Assembly (NCBI RefSeq): GCF_013426205.1
Contig: NC_089422.1
Location: 6,262,001-6,326,000 of the forward strand
DNA: 64,000 bases
From: Metarhizium brunneum
Taxonomy: Eukaryota; Ascomycota; Sordariomycetes; Hypocreales; Clavicipitaceae
Direction: 5' to 3'
Below, piece after piece: positions 25,477 to 37,444 of the stretch (positions are counted from its first letter, which is position 1; every line of letters begins with the position of its first letter). Made by a program: the position numbers and the translations under genes. The notes under the pieces are model-generated. The model saw only the letters and a program-made list of their open reading frames with translations. It ran no database searches and was not told the origin of the DNA.

Positions 25477-27742
25477 GAGACAGTTCGGCCATTTCCACGT
25501 TGAATTCCAGAGCTGACAAGGGCACGGACATTTGGTATCCAGGGATGGAGCCAGGCGGGCCGTCCAGATCATCCAAACAGTTTACGTGTTTTCTTCCGCG
25601 GCCAGCTGGAGGACGCAGCGAAACGCTCAGGAGCAGACCCCACTGCTATATTGCGTTTAGGATTCCATCTTCGGATGGATCAGCACAGAGATGGTCAGGC
25701 ACGATACGGTAGGTGTCGTCGGTATCAGACAAAGAGTTGCGCTTCCAGCTGGGATTGGCCATCATGCGATCTGCGACTGAAACAAGCCTAGTGGAACGGT
25801 TTATGCCTTTGTCCTGAACAAAGTGCTTTGGTGCGTGAAAGAACGATAAGAGTCCGTATGTATGCTGGTTGTGGCCCGTGTGTGTTTCGATATGCTGATC
25901 CCTTTTCAGATCACTGCCTATTACCAGCCTTTGAGATAAAATGATTTGCACAGTCGGACAGCCCTGCATGACTTTTTAAGCACTGGGTGTCTGGTGCTGT
26001 GGCATCATGATTCCTAGTTTGGTAGGTCAAGACTGCACCTGGAGAGCCATTCGCCATCCACTTGGCAGGCTTTTTGATGGCCTATCATTCAATACTTAAC
26101 CCTTTCCTGGCATATAGTATGCCTTCAGGACACTGAATAGTGCTAGTCGTTGGCAGAGGAAGCGAAATCTCGACCCCACGATCCAAGTTACTTCACCCGC
26201 ACTGTTACTAGCGGGGACAAGTGCAACCGCCTGACGTGGTTGTCATACAGGATTTGTGTCTCCCTGATGAGTCCTAGAAGTGTCGAGCCTGGCCTGTGAC
26301 AAGTATCATCATCCTCTATTACTACAGAGTTTTCAATGGCCGCCTACTCCATCATCAGGGGATAGAAGCTGCGCAAATATTTTCATGTCTATCGCAGTGA
26401 GGCTATATCTACCTTCATGTTGCTGTCAGATTGTATGGACTCTTCGGAGTAAACACAGAGGGTAGAGGGCCAACAGCGTGTGCTTGACCAACCAAGGTAA
26501 AACAGAATCAGTATCACCAAGAGAGGTGTGAATGTCGGAAGCTAGTGTACAATGGACCTGGTGGTAGACCAATGCATCTCTTGCCGGAGAGTGCAGACAG
26601 GTCTGAGCAAGACACGGGTCAGTCATCACCTACAATTGAGCCAAGATCAGACACGTCACAAGTGTACGACCGTCAACCCTCAGCTCCATCTGTTGTGCTG
26701 CCGGAGATTGTTTCCCATTTGTGTCAGAGCCAAAGCAACAGACCACGTGCAGTCCAGCTCGTGCATCTCTTCAAATTGAATTATTGGCGTCCTCCGTAGA
26801 CACTTGTCATACCCCAACTCCGTGGGGTAGGATCTAATTATAATGTGAATGCCAGAACCTTCATGGTGCCAAACCTGCCGGCGCGTCCTCTTTACTATGG
26901 TAGTGAGAACCGTTGCTGAGGAGGCACGCAACACTGCATGTGCAAGTGCCGGGCACTATGATTCGACAGTTAATTATACCCGCAGGACTTGCTTCGGAGT
27001 TGGGGAGATGTATGAATTGCTATGCTGGGCACAGGAGTTTTTCGTCAAGCAAATGGTAAAGGCCTTTGTTTGCACGTGACTTGGCATTGACGACAGGCGT
27101 TGCTGTTGGAGGCGTAGTGGGGAGTTGCGGAACATTAGTCCTCCCTCTTTGCCTTCTCACATCGCATCGCAAGCTTCAACACGTAGCTTGTTTTGGCGCT
27201 TTCTGTCTGGCGCCGGTGTTGACTCTACACTGTGACCTCTTGAAGCTTGCGAGAAATCTCCGGGTTACTGTCGACGCTGTCCCGCCTCCGCCGGCGCTTG
27301 AGCTACTTGCTCTGATTTTGACGTCGTGATTCCACTCTGGAAGACACCATGATAGATTTGTGCGACTTGGCAACCGCTGCGAACTTACTGTCATTCTAGT
27401 GGTACGTTCCTCTCTCTTTATGATTCATGCATCTTGTTGTAATTATCCCCTTGGCGAGTCGATATTGTAAGCTTCTGAGTCCTGATCAAGACGCACTTTG
27501 CTACAATCGGGTATCAGCGCAAGCAGGCCCAATATGCCGTGTCGCGAAGCTTGACAGGACAGATCTGGACCGCTTTTTCAGGTCCAAGTTGCGTTCAATA
27601 CTCTGAGAGGGGGTTTTTTTTTTCTGTTATCAATCCTAATACTACCTTAATGTTTCACCTTTGCTCCAAGTCCATGCTAACGCTCGTGAGTAGTCCTTCC
27701 TTCTTTGACTTTCCCCACCTTTGCTGTTCGATATCGTATATA

Positions 27743-30238
27743 ATGTCATTCTTCGGTTTGGGCACTGGGCCCCGTGGCCATAACACGGCTGCTCCGGGCT
27801 TCTCACAAGCCCACGACCCTTTCGCCGGTCTTTCAGGACGCGGTAACGAGGACGATGCTCTCGACTTTGAGGACACATACGATGGGCTTGGCGATCAACT
27901 CGATGAAACCGATGATGTCTTCAACGATGATACTTTTGGTGGCGATTCTGCTGTCGCTGGAAATGTTGGAAAGGACTTTGACTTTTTTGGACAAACTGCC
28001 AAAGTTGCTGATGCCATTGAGGAGGAACATCTTCGGTTCAATCGTCAGCAGCCTGCTCCCAGAGCAACGGCCGCCCAGCCGCAGTCACAGGCCATCCCTT
28101 CGCAGACTACATCGAACTATTCAACCCAGTCAACGCAAAGACCTGCCCGAACTGGATATGAAAAGTATAGGGAGCCGGAACCACTCCCAGATTTGCACGT
28201 TGATCAGAGTATTTGGGGAATTGCGCCAGCCAAGACGACGGCACACACTTCGCAGGGCGCTACCCAACAAATGTCCACATCAGCCAGCCGAAAAATTATG
28301 AGTCTCGAAGAAGTCGAGGCTTCTATGAGAGCCCAAGCCCCGAAACAAGCACAGTCCCAGGTTCCTCTGTCTGACCCTGCTATCTATCAGCAAGGGCCGG
28401 CCACGGAATATATTGCCGGTCAACATGTTACGCAACACCAGCAACAGGGCCATCCTGGCCACGGTCCCCCGGTCACGATATTGCAGCGTCCTCAGAGCAT
28501 GCAGGCCAGGCCAACAGAGCAGATGCCTACACCACCACCACAACAGTCCCGCCAGCAAGCGCCTCTTGTTCAGCCCACCCAGATCCTACAGAATCCTAAC
28601 CGTCTCTCTGGAGAGTCTGCACCTATGAGTGCGCCTGGTCATTACGGCCATCGTTCCCAAGGCTCCATTCCTGGCTTGGCGCAACTGCAGGCTCATCCTC
28701 AGATGTTGCAAATGTCTGAGGACGAAAAGGCCGCCTTTTTAGACCAGGAAACTAAACGTGCCAAACGAAACCACAAAATCTGGCTTTTGTCTAAAGACAA
28801 CGGACTAATGACACCCCAGGATAAGAATTTCATCACCCGAATTCAGTTGCAACAACTTGTCTCTGCCACTGGGAATCCTGTTGAAGGTTCCGACTCTTCC
28901 ATTTCTGAAGACTTTTACTACCAAGTCTACAGTCACATCCGTGCCGGCCAACGACAAAATCCGAGTCAACCCCTGAGCAACTTTGCACAGACTTATCTAT
29001 TCCAAACGGGAAGTCGCCATGGTGGAATGCGCCGACATGGCAGACCTGCTGAGAATCACATTCAGCGAATGGAACAACAGGTTCAAAGAGCCGTCGAAGC
29101 TGCAAAAAACAAACCGAAGAACCCCCAGCTCGTCATTGCTGGTAGTTTAGGCAAGATTTCTTTCAGCAATGCGAAGACACCGAAGCCGTTGCTCAACATC
29201 AAGCGCGCTGAGACTGAGACTCCTCGTCCAAGCAACGGAAAAAGGTCTCCTCACCAAGAGGCCGTGCTTGATCGGAAGCGAATTCTACGCAATGTCGAGA
29301 AGGTTTACGACATCTTGATGAAGATCGAAGACCACATACGCCTTATTCCTCCGCCAATGGGCAACCAACCTGACATAGAACTCCAAGAACAGCATCGGCA
29401 ATGGGCCGTGACATTGGACGCTTACAATGCAAAGCTGTGGACAGAGTTAAAGGTGCACGAGCCGATTGGCGCTACGGTTCCTCATCCATTCATCGCTTTC
29501 TTGTCGTGCGCCAAGGGAAAGAAGGCGATTCCTCGCATCTTCCCCCACCTCACTTTTGAGCAGCGAACGACGATATTGACGATGATCATTTATCACCTTG
29601 ATCAGCTTGATGTTGTCCAAGGCGCGGCTGTCACAAGTGGCGAAACCAATCTCAACTCCCGTATGCGCGAGAACATTGAACTCTTCATCTCAACTGTCAT
29701 GCCTTCTTTGATGCAATACTTTAATGAAACCGGCTTGGATATCGTTGATGGTGTTCTGAACCTGATTGCTACAAAGCTAAATGTCGATCTCATTGCCAGA
29801 ACGAGAATTGGTGTTTCGATGCTCACTTTAATTCTCAGCCGTGCTGTGCTTTTGAAACAGACTGGTGCTGGCAATCCGGAGCAGTGGGAGAAATGGTAAG
29901 TCGCCTCAAGTTGTCCCTGCGGACGTACTCTATACTAACTTCTTGAAAGGGACCAAACATTTGAAATTTTGTTTAGTAAACTAGAGCCTTCGCTACCATA
30001 TATTTTTCCTGGCAGCGTTAATACCGGAATCGACGTTTATGTCTGGCAATTGCTTGCGGCCATGGGGGTTAGTGCCACCCATGATCAGCAGACTCGACTC
30101 GTACTTGCAGTCAAGGACCGTGTCTTGGACACTGTTTCCATGTCAAAGACTTTACCGCCTACCATGGCCGCGGAGCGACTTGGCAGTGTGAATCTCTTCA
30201 TGCGATCCATTGGCTTGGATGTAGAGTTATTGCAGTAA
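27743..30238 (+). CDS. PAT1: PAT1 mRNA-decapping activator
   Basis: Two exons (27743-29895 and 29950-30238) encode 813 residues. The start MSFFGLGTG matches the conserved beginning of fungal Pat1 proteins; longer in-frame sequence upstream (from 27539) is probably untranslated. An acidic N-terminal part (about 40-100) contains the FDFFGQ-type region that in relatives binds the Dhh1 helicase. A long Gln/Pro-rich unstructured middle follows (about 100-320). The C-terminal part from about residue 330 is the Pat1 helical domain, with MSEDEKAAFLDQE, LLNIKRAE and a run of helices to the end. Pat1 links deadenylated mRNA, Lsm1-7 and the Dcp2 decapping complex in P-bodies. The 54-base intron restores EKWDQTFEILF. 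Confidence 0.94.
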
Positions 30239-30880
30239 ACCCCAAAACGATATCATGCGACAAACAATGCATCTTCAAAACGGAAAACGAAAAGCGGGAG
30301 CAACACATATATTTGCATATACTCAAGGCTTTATTATCCTCGTGGGGAGTTCCGTAAGGCAAACTTGGGCTGGCTTGTGGTTTGGGGAACCTTTGCGACG
30401 TGGAGCGATTGTGCCATATAAGAAGACGACGACGCCGTGCTAATTGGTGGGGGCCTTGCCGTGAATGTAAAGGAGAAAGGATAGGAGGAAAGGGGCTAGG
30501 AAACAACCATTTTTACATATGACATTTTGCAACTCTGTTCATTCTTCATTCTTTTTTTGCTCCTTTTTTTTTGCTTGCTAAAATCATTCTGTACAATACG
30601 AAACGGGAGATGATGACTTTGAAAATATGGTATGGCGTGTCACGGGCATAGATGAAGGCTGCCTTCAGCATCACGAGCATGAGGAAGGCGGGTTGGAATG
30701 CCGGTGTCGTCGGCATGTATAAATCAAGCTTTAATCTTTCCCCGCAAAAATACCCTCTCCAAAACAAACGTCTCTATATCCGTAAAGTACTTAACCTGGT
30801 AGACCATTTTCGTAAACACCTTGCGCCGGGTTCATGCATACAACTTTGCCTTCCTTGACAACTCTCCATCAAGCAAATTT
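30239..30880. other. Intergenic between convergent genes
   Basis: AT-rich and T-run-rich 3' flanks of PAT1 and the RPC37 gene. No gene recognised. Confidence 0.5.
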
Positions 30881-32059
30881 CTAGTCGATGGTGATTGCTG
30901 CTTTTGACGGTGCCTTGGCTCTACTGGGTTTTCTCGTAGCAGGAGGAGCTGCGCCAGCCCGTGGTTTCCCCTTGGATGTCCTTGTATCCTCAGCATCCTG
31001 CTTACCTTTCGGCTCGGGCTTGATCTCTGGCTCTGGATCGGGCTTCTCGATGCCACTCACAGCCTCCAGCATTTGCTTATCATTCCACTTGGCCCCGAAC
31101 CTGGGCACTAATTCCTCCATATCCTTTTTCGCGCCTTCTCCCTCCTTCGTCTCTCCTTCGTCCTCGGATTTGTTGGTGTCGTTCCTGAGCTGCAGGAATA
31201 GACTCTCGTTGTACACTTCCCATGCGGCCTCGTCGTTTTCGTCCGTATATCTCATCTTCCGCCAGTTTTCTGTCTGCACAAAGCGTAACCTGTCTGCCAT
31301 GGTTTCTGTGGTGACTGCATCGCCGTCGGCGGTGTTCTTGATAGTCATGTGGATGGCGCGGGCGGCGGTTGATGAAGATCCTGCTGCTTCTTTGGACGCT
31401 GAGGCAGAGGCGTTGCGTTCTTGCTGGGTGGCTGCGTCGAGATGGTGGAGCTGAGGTCTGAGATGGACGAGAGAAGAGACGGGTGTGAGGTGGAGGTTTT
31501 CTAGCAATTGGGTTAGTTAGTAGTGGATGGATTGATTGAGAGGGAGATGGAGTGGCAACATACTCCCTTGGAATACGCCAACCATGTATTGAACTTCGTC
31601 TGTGTCGGGGTACTGCCCGCCCAGTGTCTGCGTCCTCAACACCTTGTCCTGGCGAACAGCCTCGTTCCAGTCCATGTACTCGTCGTCGTCCATCTCACCC
31701 TTCTTCTTGCCTCTTTGCTGCACGGCGCCGAAGCCAAATCCACCTGCTAGACCGTGACTACCACCGTTCTTTGACGCCATGGATGACTGAAGAATGCGGC
31801 CCCATTTCAAACCTTTCTCACGGTCGTAGGCGGTTGTATTGTCCAGAGGCAAGTCAATCTCGACCATGCCAGAATGCGCCTTCAGGCGGAGTTCGGTCGG
31901 CGGTGGTCGCGGTGTGTCATCCGTGCGATTGGGCTGCTGCAGGACGAGTAGGCGGCGCCCTAGAGGGAGAGCCGGGTTCAGGAAGACAGGGTAGCTGGCA
32001 GTTATGGGATCGTCGTCTTCGACATCATTGTCGATGTCCATTTTGTCAAGCTTGCTCAT
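30881..32059 (-). CDS. RPC37: RNA polymerase III subunit RPC37 (RPC5 family)
   Basis: Two exons on the minus strand (32059-31564 and 31500-30881) encode 371 residues. RPC37/RPC5 pairs with RPC53 in a TFIIF-like subcomplex of RNA polymerase III that helps termination and reinitiation on tRNA and 5S genes. The acidic start DNDVEDDDPI is followed by the family core YPVFLNPALPLGRRLLVLQ, then LRLKAHSGMVEIDLPLD and the region around YDREKGLKWGRILQS. The splice rebuilds VGVFQGKNLHLTPVSSLVHL, matching the family's HLTP...LRPQ segment. The C-terminal 100 residues are a charged Lys/Glu/Pro-rich extension of low conservation. The family call rests on the N-terminal half. Confidence 0.88.
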
Positions 32060-32833
32060 ATTGCGTGGGTTTCTGGCAATTCCGGTCGTATATTATCGTT
32101 GTTTCGGTGAAGATATATGGTCCGTTCCGAACAAAATGGAGTATATTGCTCAATTGTTCTCAGCTGGAGGAAAATCGGGATAGGCGAAGTGATGTCGCCA
32201 TGATCAAAGGTGAGGAGGTGGGGTGTAGAAAATTGTTGGCAGCGCGGAGCTCTTATCTTATCAGTGTACTCACTTGGCTGAGCGACGACGATGCTTCTGT
32301 TCTCATTCCTCCACTTGTTCAATTTCGTAATCGATTACGGAATTGATATTTGGCATACCGCATATCAATGTATCTCAAGGCTTTCTCTCCATGACAAATT
32401 TGAGAAATGCCAAACACTATCTGACTTCCATGACTCTATCGAGTAACCAAGGTTGGGCACACTCCAAGGTCTAGGGTGGATGCGATTAAGTTCGTACGTA
32501 TCCGTGGAATCGTTTTTCTCTCCCTCCCCGGATCACAACCCTTAGACCTTCCATGGCTAAATACGTCTCTTTCATGGGTAAAAAAAGGGGGTACTAATTT
32601 GTTTCTGCCATACTGAATCCATCACGGTATTCTCCATCCCTGCAACTCGCCACTAATTGAAAGCAGTGACCGGCGCCTACCAGACTGTTTGGGTCCTATT
32701 ACATGTACGGGACGAAACAAGCCAGAAGTTATTCGATTCAAGAGAGAGGGAAATGTGAAATTCAGCCTTCGTCTCAGATCTATGCCAAGATTTCTTTTGT
32801 CAAGATTGCCCCAGTATACGCGTCTATGTCAGT
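32060..32833. other. Intergenic between RPC37 and LCP5, with a long palindrome
   Basis: Upstream of RPC37 and downstream of LCP5 (both minus strand). It contains a 24-base near-perfect palindrome at 32321-32344. No gene recognised. Confidence 0.55.
32321..32344. repeat. 24-base palindrome upstream of RPC37
   Basis: The centre CGTAATCGATTACG (32326-32339) is a perfect 14-base palindrome. With one mismatched pair the symmetry extends to AATT at both ends. It sits about 260 bases upstream of the RPC37 start codon and could be a binding site for a dimeric factor; that role is inference only. Confidence 0.85.
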
Positions 32834-33970
32834 CTACCTCTTCTTGCCTCTATCTCTTCGACCTGCCTCCAACATCTTGGCCCTCTTCTGGAACCGCTCA
32901 CCCATCTCCACGCCGCGGCCACTTCCTCTCGGGCCATCCGTTGTATCAAAACCACGCTTTCGGCTCTTCTCAAGCATCGCACGTACTCCGCCACCGGGAG
33001 GCCCTTTGCGTTTGGTCAAGCGATCGATTCGATCAACTCCCTCTCCCAAGTTGTGCCATTCCTCGCCACCAAACTGCATACGACCGCTGCGACCAGCTGC
33101 CTGAGCCTTCTTAGCGCGGTCCTTCTTGCTCTCTTTGGGAAGACGGGTGAAGTTGGTTTCTTCGTATTCGCGACGCTCGGCCTCTTCCATGCGCTGTGAA
33201 GCGGTTTTCATCTTGCGGCCACCCTGGACAATGGTTGTGCCGATACTGGGTTCGGCCATGGGAGCAGTGGCCAGTTCATCATTGACAAACTCTTCCATGG
33301 TGTTTGATTTGGTGGCCCTTCGTTGAGACTTTTCACGAGATCGTGTCGTTTCCATGACAACGCGATCTCGCCGGGGCGGACGGTAGACCCCTACTGGTCC
33401 GTCCTCCCGTCCGCCGCGGCTAGTAGAAACCTCATCAATCATAGCTCCAAGGTTGGGAGCGGCGCCCATGTTGCCTTTCCGGGCTTGTGGCTGCTCATCT
33501 GCTTCGCTCTCTTCGTCGGACTCTAGGTCTTCTGATGCAGACTCTGATGCAGACTCGTCGTCATCCGCATTCTTTTTGCTCTTGGATTTGGATTGTTGTT
33601 CTTTTGCTTTCTGCTCGCGCTGGGCGTCTTGCGCAGTTCGCAAGAATCGTTCGATAGAAAACTTTAACTTTTCCTCGAGTGGCCGGGCGCCCTTCTCGAG
33701 ATAGAGTCGCAACTCAACAAGTTTAGCTCGAACAGATTCGTCCAGCTGACTGATGTTTTCGGGGTCGGGCTTGGAATTGCGGAGTTTGAGGAGAATTAGG
33801 AAGACGAGATTTTGCAGGTACGAGAGCAGCAACTCGTTTTTTACATCGAGCAGTGAAATGCCATTTTCAGGCGGTTCGATGGCGGCAATTTTCGGGGCGG
33901 CTTCTTGAGTTAGTGACAGGGACTGAGTCAAAGAAGCCAGCAATGCCGGCAAAGTAGTCGGTGCAGCCAT
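32834..33970 (-). CDS. LCP5: LCP5/neuroguidin-type U3 ribonucleoprotein (Sas10/Utp3/C1D family)
   Basis: A single-exon 378-residue protein. The N-terminal 125 residues form the Sas10/Utp3/C1D helical domain: GISLLDVKNELLLSYLQNLV, then LVFLILLKLRN and LRLYLEKGARPLEEKLKFSI. An acidic Ser/Glu/Asp segment follows (about 140-170). The conserved YRPPRRDRVVM and a basic C-terminal region (GRSGRMQFGGEEW, then KRKGPPGGG) complete the LCP5 layout. Yeast Lcp5 is a nucleolar component of the small-subunit processome needed for early pre-rRNA cleavage. Its promoter lies in the interval that also carries the adenylosuccinate synthetase relic. Confidence 0.92.
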   Translation of the reverse strand: MAAPTTLPALLASLTQSLSLTQEAAPKIAAIEPPENGISLLDVKNELLLSYLQNLVFLILLKLRNSKPDPENISQLDESVRAKLVELRLYLEKGARPLEEKLKFSIERFLRTAQDAQREQKAKEQQSKSKSKKNADDDESASESASEDLESDEESEADEQPQARKGNMGAAPNLGAMIDEVSTSRGGREDGPVGVYRPPRRDRVVMETTRSREKSQRRATKSNTMEEFVNDELATAPMAEPSIGTTIVQGGRKMKTASQRMEEAERREYEETNFTRLPKESKKDRAKKAQAAGRSGRMQFGGEEWHNLGEGVDRIDRLTKRKGPPGGGVRAMLEKSRKRGFDTTDGPRGSGRGVEMGERFQKRAKMLEAGRRDRGKKR

Positions 33971-34396
33971 GGCGGTGGTGCCTTGGAAAGTGCAGTGGAT
34001 TTGATGCAGTCGGCTGAAGAAGAAATCGAGACCGACGATGGTTCAAGTGTTCAATTACCTGCGAAACTTTTTAGTGGGGCAGTCCAGTGGAAAGTCTTCC
34101 GTGAGCCATGGAAAAAAGACACAGTGCTGCCCTTATCTGCCCCACCATGTCTTCAGCCTTCATGCACTGCGGACCTGCGGTACAAGTGGCCGGCTCGTCC
34201 ACTTTTAGTCGCTGGTGATGACGGGCATTTCCCCCGCGGTTGTTTCCCCTCGTCGCCAACAACGACCCGTCGCGCTTCCACGCCCTAACAGCCACAGTAT
34301 GACAATCAAGGCCATTCTAGGCTTGTTTCGCGCTCCTCCTGCCTCTCCCTTCGTCTTGGTTTGCCTTAATAACATCGGGCAATAAATTATATCCAG
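33971..34396. other. Intergenic, LCP5 promoter and left edge of a pseudogene
   Basis: Upstream of LCP5. The last 60 bases may already be relic sequence: CTTAATAACATCGGG resembles the codons before the GSGVVFH-type block of adenylosuccinate synthetase, and a splice-acceptor-like ATATCCAG precedes 34397. Nothing else was recognised. Confidence 0.45.
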
Positions 34397-34724
34397 ACTG
34401 GAGTTGTGTTTCATGCCCCAAGCCTTTTCAAGGAAATTGATGAACTCGACAAGCAGGGACTTCTAAACGTTTGGGATAGAACATTTGTCCTCGACAGATG
34501 CCGTCGACCTAAGAGTTTATACGGTGGCCGACGGCCTTGAAGAGGCCGAATTTGGAACCCAGTCCTAATTATACATGGGAACTTGCTTCTTACCTTGCAA
34601 ACCTGGACACTTTGGACCAAGCTGAGGTTGTTTATCATGAAATGCCAGGATGGCAGGCGCTGACAACAAGCATACGTAAAATGTTTGCCATGATCTTCCA
34701 AAGGAAGCTAGAGATGACATTGAG
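34397..34724 (+). pseudogene. Adenylosuccinate synthetase relic with frameshifts and a large internal deletion
   Basis: Four short blocks in collinear order match adenylosuccinate synthetase (purine synthesis, IMP to adenylosuccinate). Block one (34397-34503) reads TGVVFHAPSLFKEIDELDKQ and continues to DRTFVLDR. Block two, in another frame (about 34503-34566), contains ADGLEEAEFGTQ. Block three (34579-34680) contains LDTLDQAEVVYHEMPGWQ. Block four, again shifted (34689-34724), reads HDLPKEARDDIE. In the intact enzyme blocks two and three are some 200 residues apart, so the middle has been lost. Stops and frame changes rule out function. A polypyrimidine CTATTCAG (about 34764-34772) resembles a retained intron acceptor, and the following GLRWVSGN may be the enzyme's last strand. 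Confidence 0.85.
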
Positions 34725-35439
34725 GTAAATGTTCTATTACTTTTGAGTAAACTTTTACCAATTTTCTATTCAGTACGGACTCAGGTGGGTTTCTGGAAAC
34801 TAGCGTAGTCGGCAGTTCCTGTTGTATTGACTGTGTAACCGCACGATACCAGACACCGTTCGACATGGCGATGGCCAAGTGCGGACCCTGTGAAGTGCTG
34901 ACGGAGCCAATAAGCAGCGCACCAGACGTGTTGCTGCCTGCATGTCTGTATCATAACGCCTCCGCATGGAGTACTGACTAATAAGTTACACGCGTCGCCA
35001 GGCCTATGGATCCAGATCCTCCGTACAATTCATTGTTGGCCCTGGCCAACCGACACCACGCAGACACAGGCACGTTGAAGGCTCCTGACTAAGCTGCTTT
35101 GGGCGACAATGTGCATGCTGCCTTTCTTGCCAGATTCCCACTTCCACTCCCCATAGCTGTCAGATTTTGGGCCTTGGCTCGACTTTGCATTTTTCTGGTT
35201 TGCTATTCTCTGTTCTGTGCCATCGTGTCAACAAGAACATTGAAGCTTGTGCAGTTGCTGATGCGTGTTGAGGAGAGGTGTCGACTTCTGCTCTCGACTT
35301 TCTAATCACAGCTTTGACAATCTCGAGCAGAGCTCTTCTTGTCATCCGCGTCATCGTGCCGACACCATAACGAAGCCGCGAGCCGCCGGTCGAGCCACAG
35401 CCATCCATCTACCTTGGCATGCCGTGAACCGTCGCCATC
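34725..35439. other. Intergenic, upstream of the TM9SF gene
   Basis: The first 90 bases may be the tail of the pseudogene. The rest holds no recognised gene and should include the TM9SF promoter. Confidence 0.5.
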
Positions 35440-37444
35440 ATGCAATTCAAAGACACTGCGCGGCAGGCGCTTTTTGCTGCAGCGCTCGTGGCGCCGCAGT
35501 TGACGTCTGCCTTCTACCTGCCTGGTGTTGCGCCGACCTCGTATAAGCCCGACGACCAGGTACCGCTGTACGTCAACAAGATTTCGCCTGTTGCTGCCAT
35601 GCAAGACTACCGACTACACTCCGTGGTCTCATACGACTACTACCATCCTGCTTTCCAGTTTTGCCAACCGAACGGGGGACCGAAATACGTATCCGAGAGC
35701 CTGGGAAGCATCTTGTTCGGTGACAGGATCATGACTTCGCCATTTGACTTGCGCATGCTTAGGAATGAGACTTGCAAGCCTCTATGCAAGGTTTCCTATC
35801 CGGAGAAGATGCGAGAATTCATCAATGACAGAATTTACCAGGGGTATAGCTTGAATTGGCTCGTTGACGGTCTGCCGGCAGGCCAAAAGATTCAAGATGA
35901 ACTCACCGGCACTACCTTCTACAGCCCCGGCTTCTCCATTGGCGACTACCAATTTACTGAAAATGAAGAAGAGGATGAAAAGCTTTCCTTCAACAACCAC
36001 TACGAAATTTGGATCGAGTATCACGAGGTGAATGGGAACCCGAACCAACTTCGTGTGGTTGGCGTCGTCGTCCAACCCTCTTCCTTGGCATATACTGGCG
36101 AACCCGACTGCGCGGATAACCACCCAAAGCTCATATTTGAAGAAGGCGACAAGAACCAGGATGTTTACTTCAGTTACAGTGTGTATTGGAGGAAGTCGGA
36201 CACTGCCTGGGCAACTCGGTGGGACAAGTATCTCCACGTTTTCGACCCCAAGATTCACTGGTTCTGGCTTATCGACACTGCAATCATTGTCATTATCCTG
36301 GTACTGACGGTCATGTCAATTCTGGTGCGTACACTGAAGAAGGACATCTCGCGCTACAATCGCCTCGATGCCATCAGCTTGGACGACCTCAATGGAACTT
36401 CTGCAATCGAGGATGGCGTTCAAGAAGATTCTGGCTGGAAGCTTGTTCACGGCGATGTCTTCCGAACCCCGTCCCACCCGCTCTTGTTGTCCGTTTTGCT
36501 GGGCAGCGGTGCTCAGCTTTTCGTCATGACCGGGTGTACCATTGCCTTTGCCCTACTGGGCTTCCTGTCTCCTTCCAACCGTGGCTCCCTTGGGACCATC
36601 ATGATCATTCTGTACACTCTTCTCGGATTTGTCGGAGGTTATACTTCGGCGAGAACTTACAAGGCAATGCAGGGTGAGCAGTGGAAGGTGAACATTGCCT
36701 TGACACCGGTTCTGGTCCCTGCTATTGTATTTGCCGCCTTCTTCCTTTTGGATCTTTTCCTCTGGGCTAAACAGTCCTCTGGCGCTGTGCCATTCACCAC
36801 CATGCTCGTCATTGTTGGCATCTGGTTCGTCATCTCGATCCCTCTGTCGGTTGCAGGATCCTGGCTCGGTTTCCGAAGCCCCCAGATTGAGGCGCCTGTG
36901 CGCGTCAACCAGATTCCACGCCAGATCCCGCCAGTTACGACATACCTTCGTCCTATTCCCAGCATGCTGATCGTTGGTTTGCTGCCCTTTGGTGCCATCT
37001 TTGTCGAGCTTTACTTCATCATGAGCTCCATCTGGTTCAGCCGCATCTACTACATGTTTGGCTTCCTCTTCCTTTGCTACGGCCTCATGGTGGTTGTTTG
37101 CGCTGCCGTCACTATTCTTATGACTTATTTCCTGCTCTGCGCCGAGAACTATCATTGGCAGTGGCGATCTTTCCTGGCTGCCGGCATGAGCGGTGGTTAC
37201 ATTTTTCTGAATTGCCTGCTTTACCTCATCACCAAGGTAAAGCTCGGCGGCCTGGCTGGGATAGTCCTGTATATGGGCTACAGTGCCCTCATTTCCTTCC
37301 TATTCTTTATCCTCGCGGGTATGTTTTTTGCACATTCGATTTTTGAGGCTGTAACGGCGACTAACGTAAATTTTAGGCTCCATTGGCTACTTTGCCAGTT
37401 GGTGGTTCGTCACACGGATTTACTCGTCAATCAAGATAGACTGA
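35440..37444 (+). CDS. Transmembrane 9 superfamily (EMP70/nonaspanin) protein
   Basis: Two exons (35440-37318 and 37377-37444) encode 648 residues. A signal peptide of about 24 residues (cleavage near LTSA-FYLPGVAP) is followed by a lumenal domain of about 250 residues with the family motifs YYHPAFQFC and ENLGS-like SESLGSILFGDR. Nine membrane segments start with IHWFWLIDTAIIVIILVLTV; the helix preceded by GDVFRTP is typical of the family. The splice replaces a false read-through with ILAGSIGYFASWWFVTRIY and a C-terminus ending SIKID, a KxD-type COPI-binding Golgi-retention signal usual in nonaspanins. Yeast relatives (Emp70, Tmn2, Tmn3) act in Golgi/endosome sorting and metal balance. Confidence 0.96.

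Larger units (their letters stand above)
23924..27742. other. Gene-poor 3.8-kb intergenic interval
   Basis: The largest interval without a recognised gene. The part next to the KTR gene is purine-rich. A cluster of TAAGTACC/TAGGTACC words with near-perfect palindromes lies at 24385-24480, and a smaller one at about 24747-24770. TACGGAGTA words lie at 24667-24675 and 24804-24812, and a GGCA microsatellite at 25444-25476. Many short frames exist on both strands, none with a domain or splice pattern I can support. The last 300 bases should hold the PAT1 promoter. Confidence 0.5.

Noticed and set aside
25646..26934. Minus-strand frames in the gene-poor interval as possible relics
   Set aside because: Short runs read plausibly, but nothing matches a family I recognise and no collinear series of blocks was found, unlike the adenylosuccinate synthetase relic.
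27539..27742. Longer N-terminus for PAT1
   Set aside because: The upstream in-frame codons have no family similarity, while the internal Met begins with the conserved MSFFG; the upstream part is treated as untranslated.
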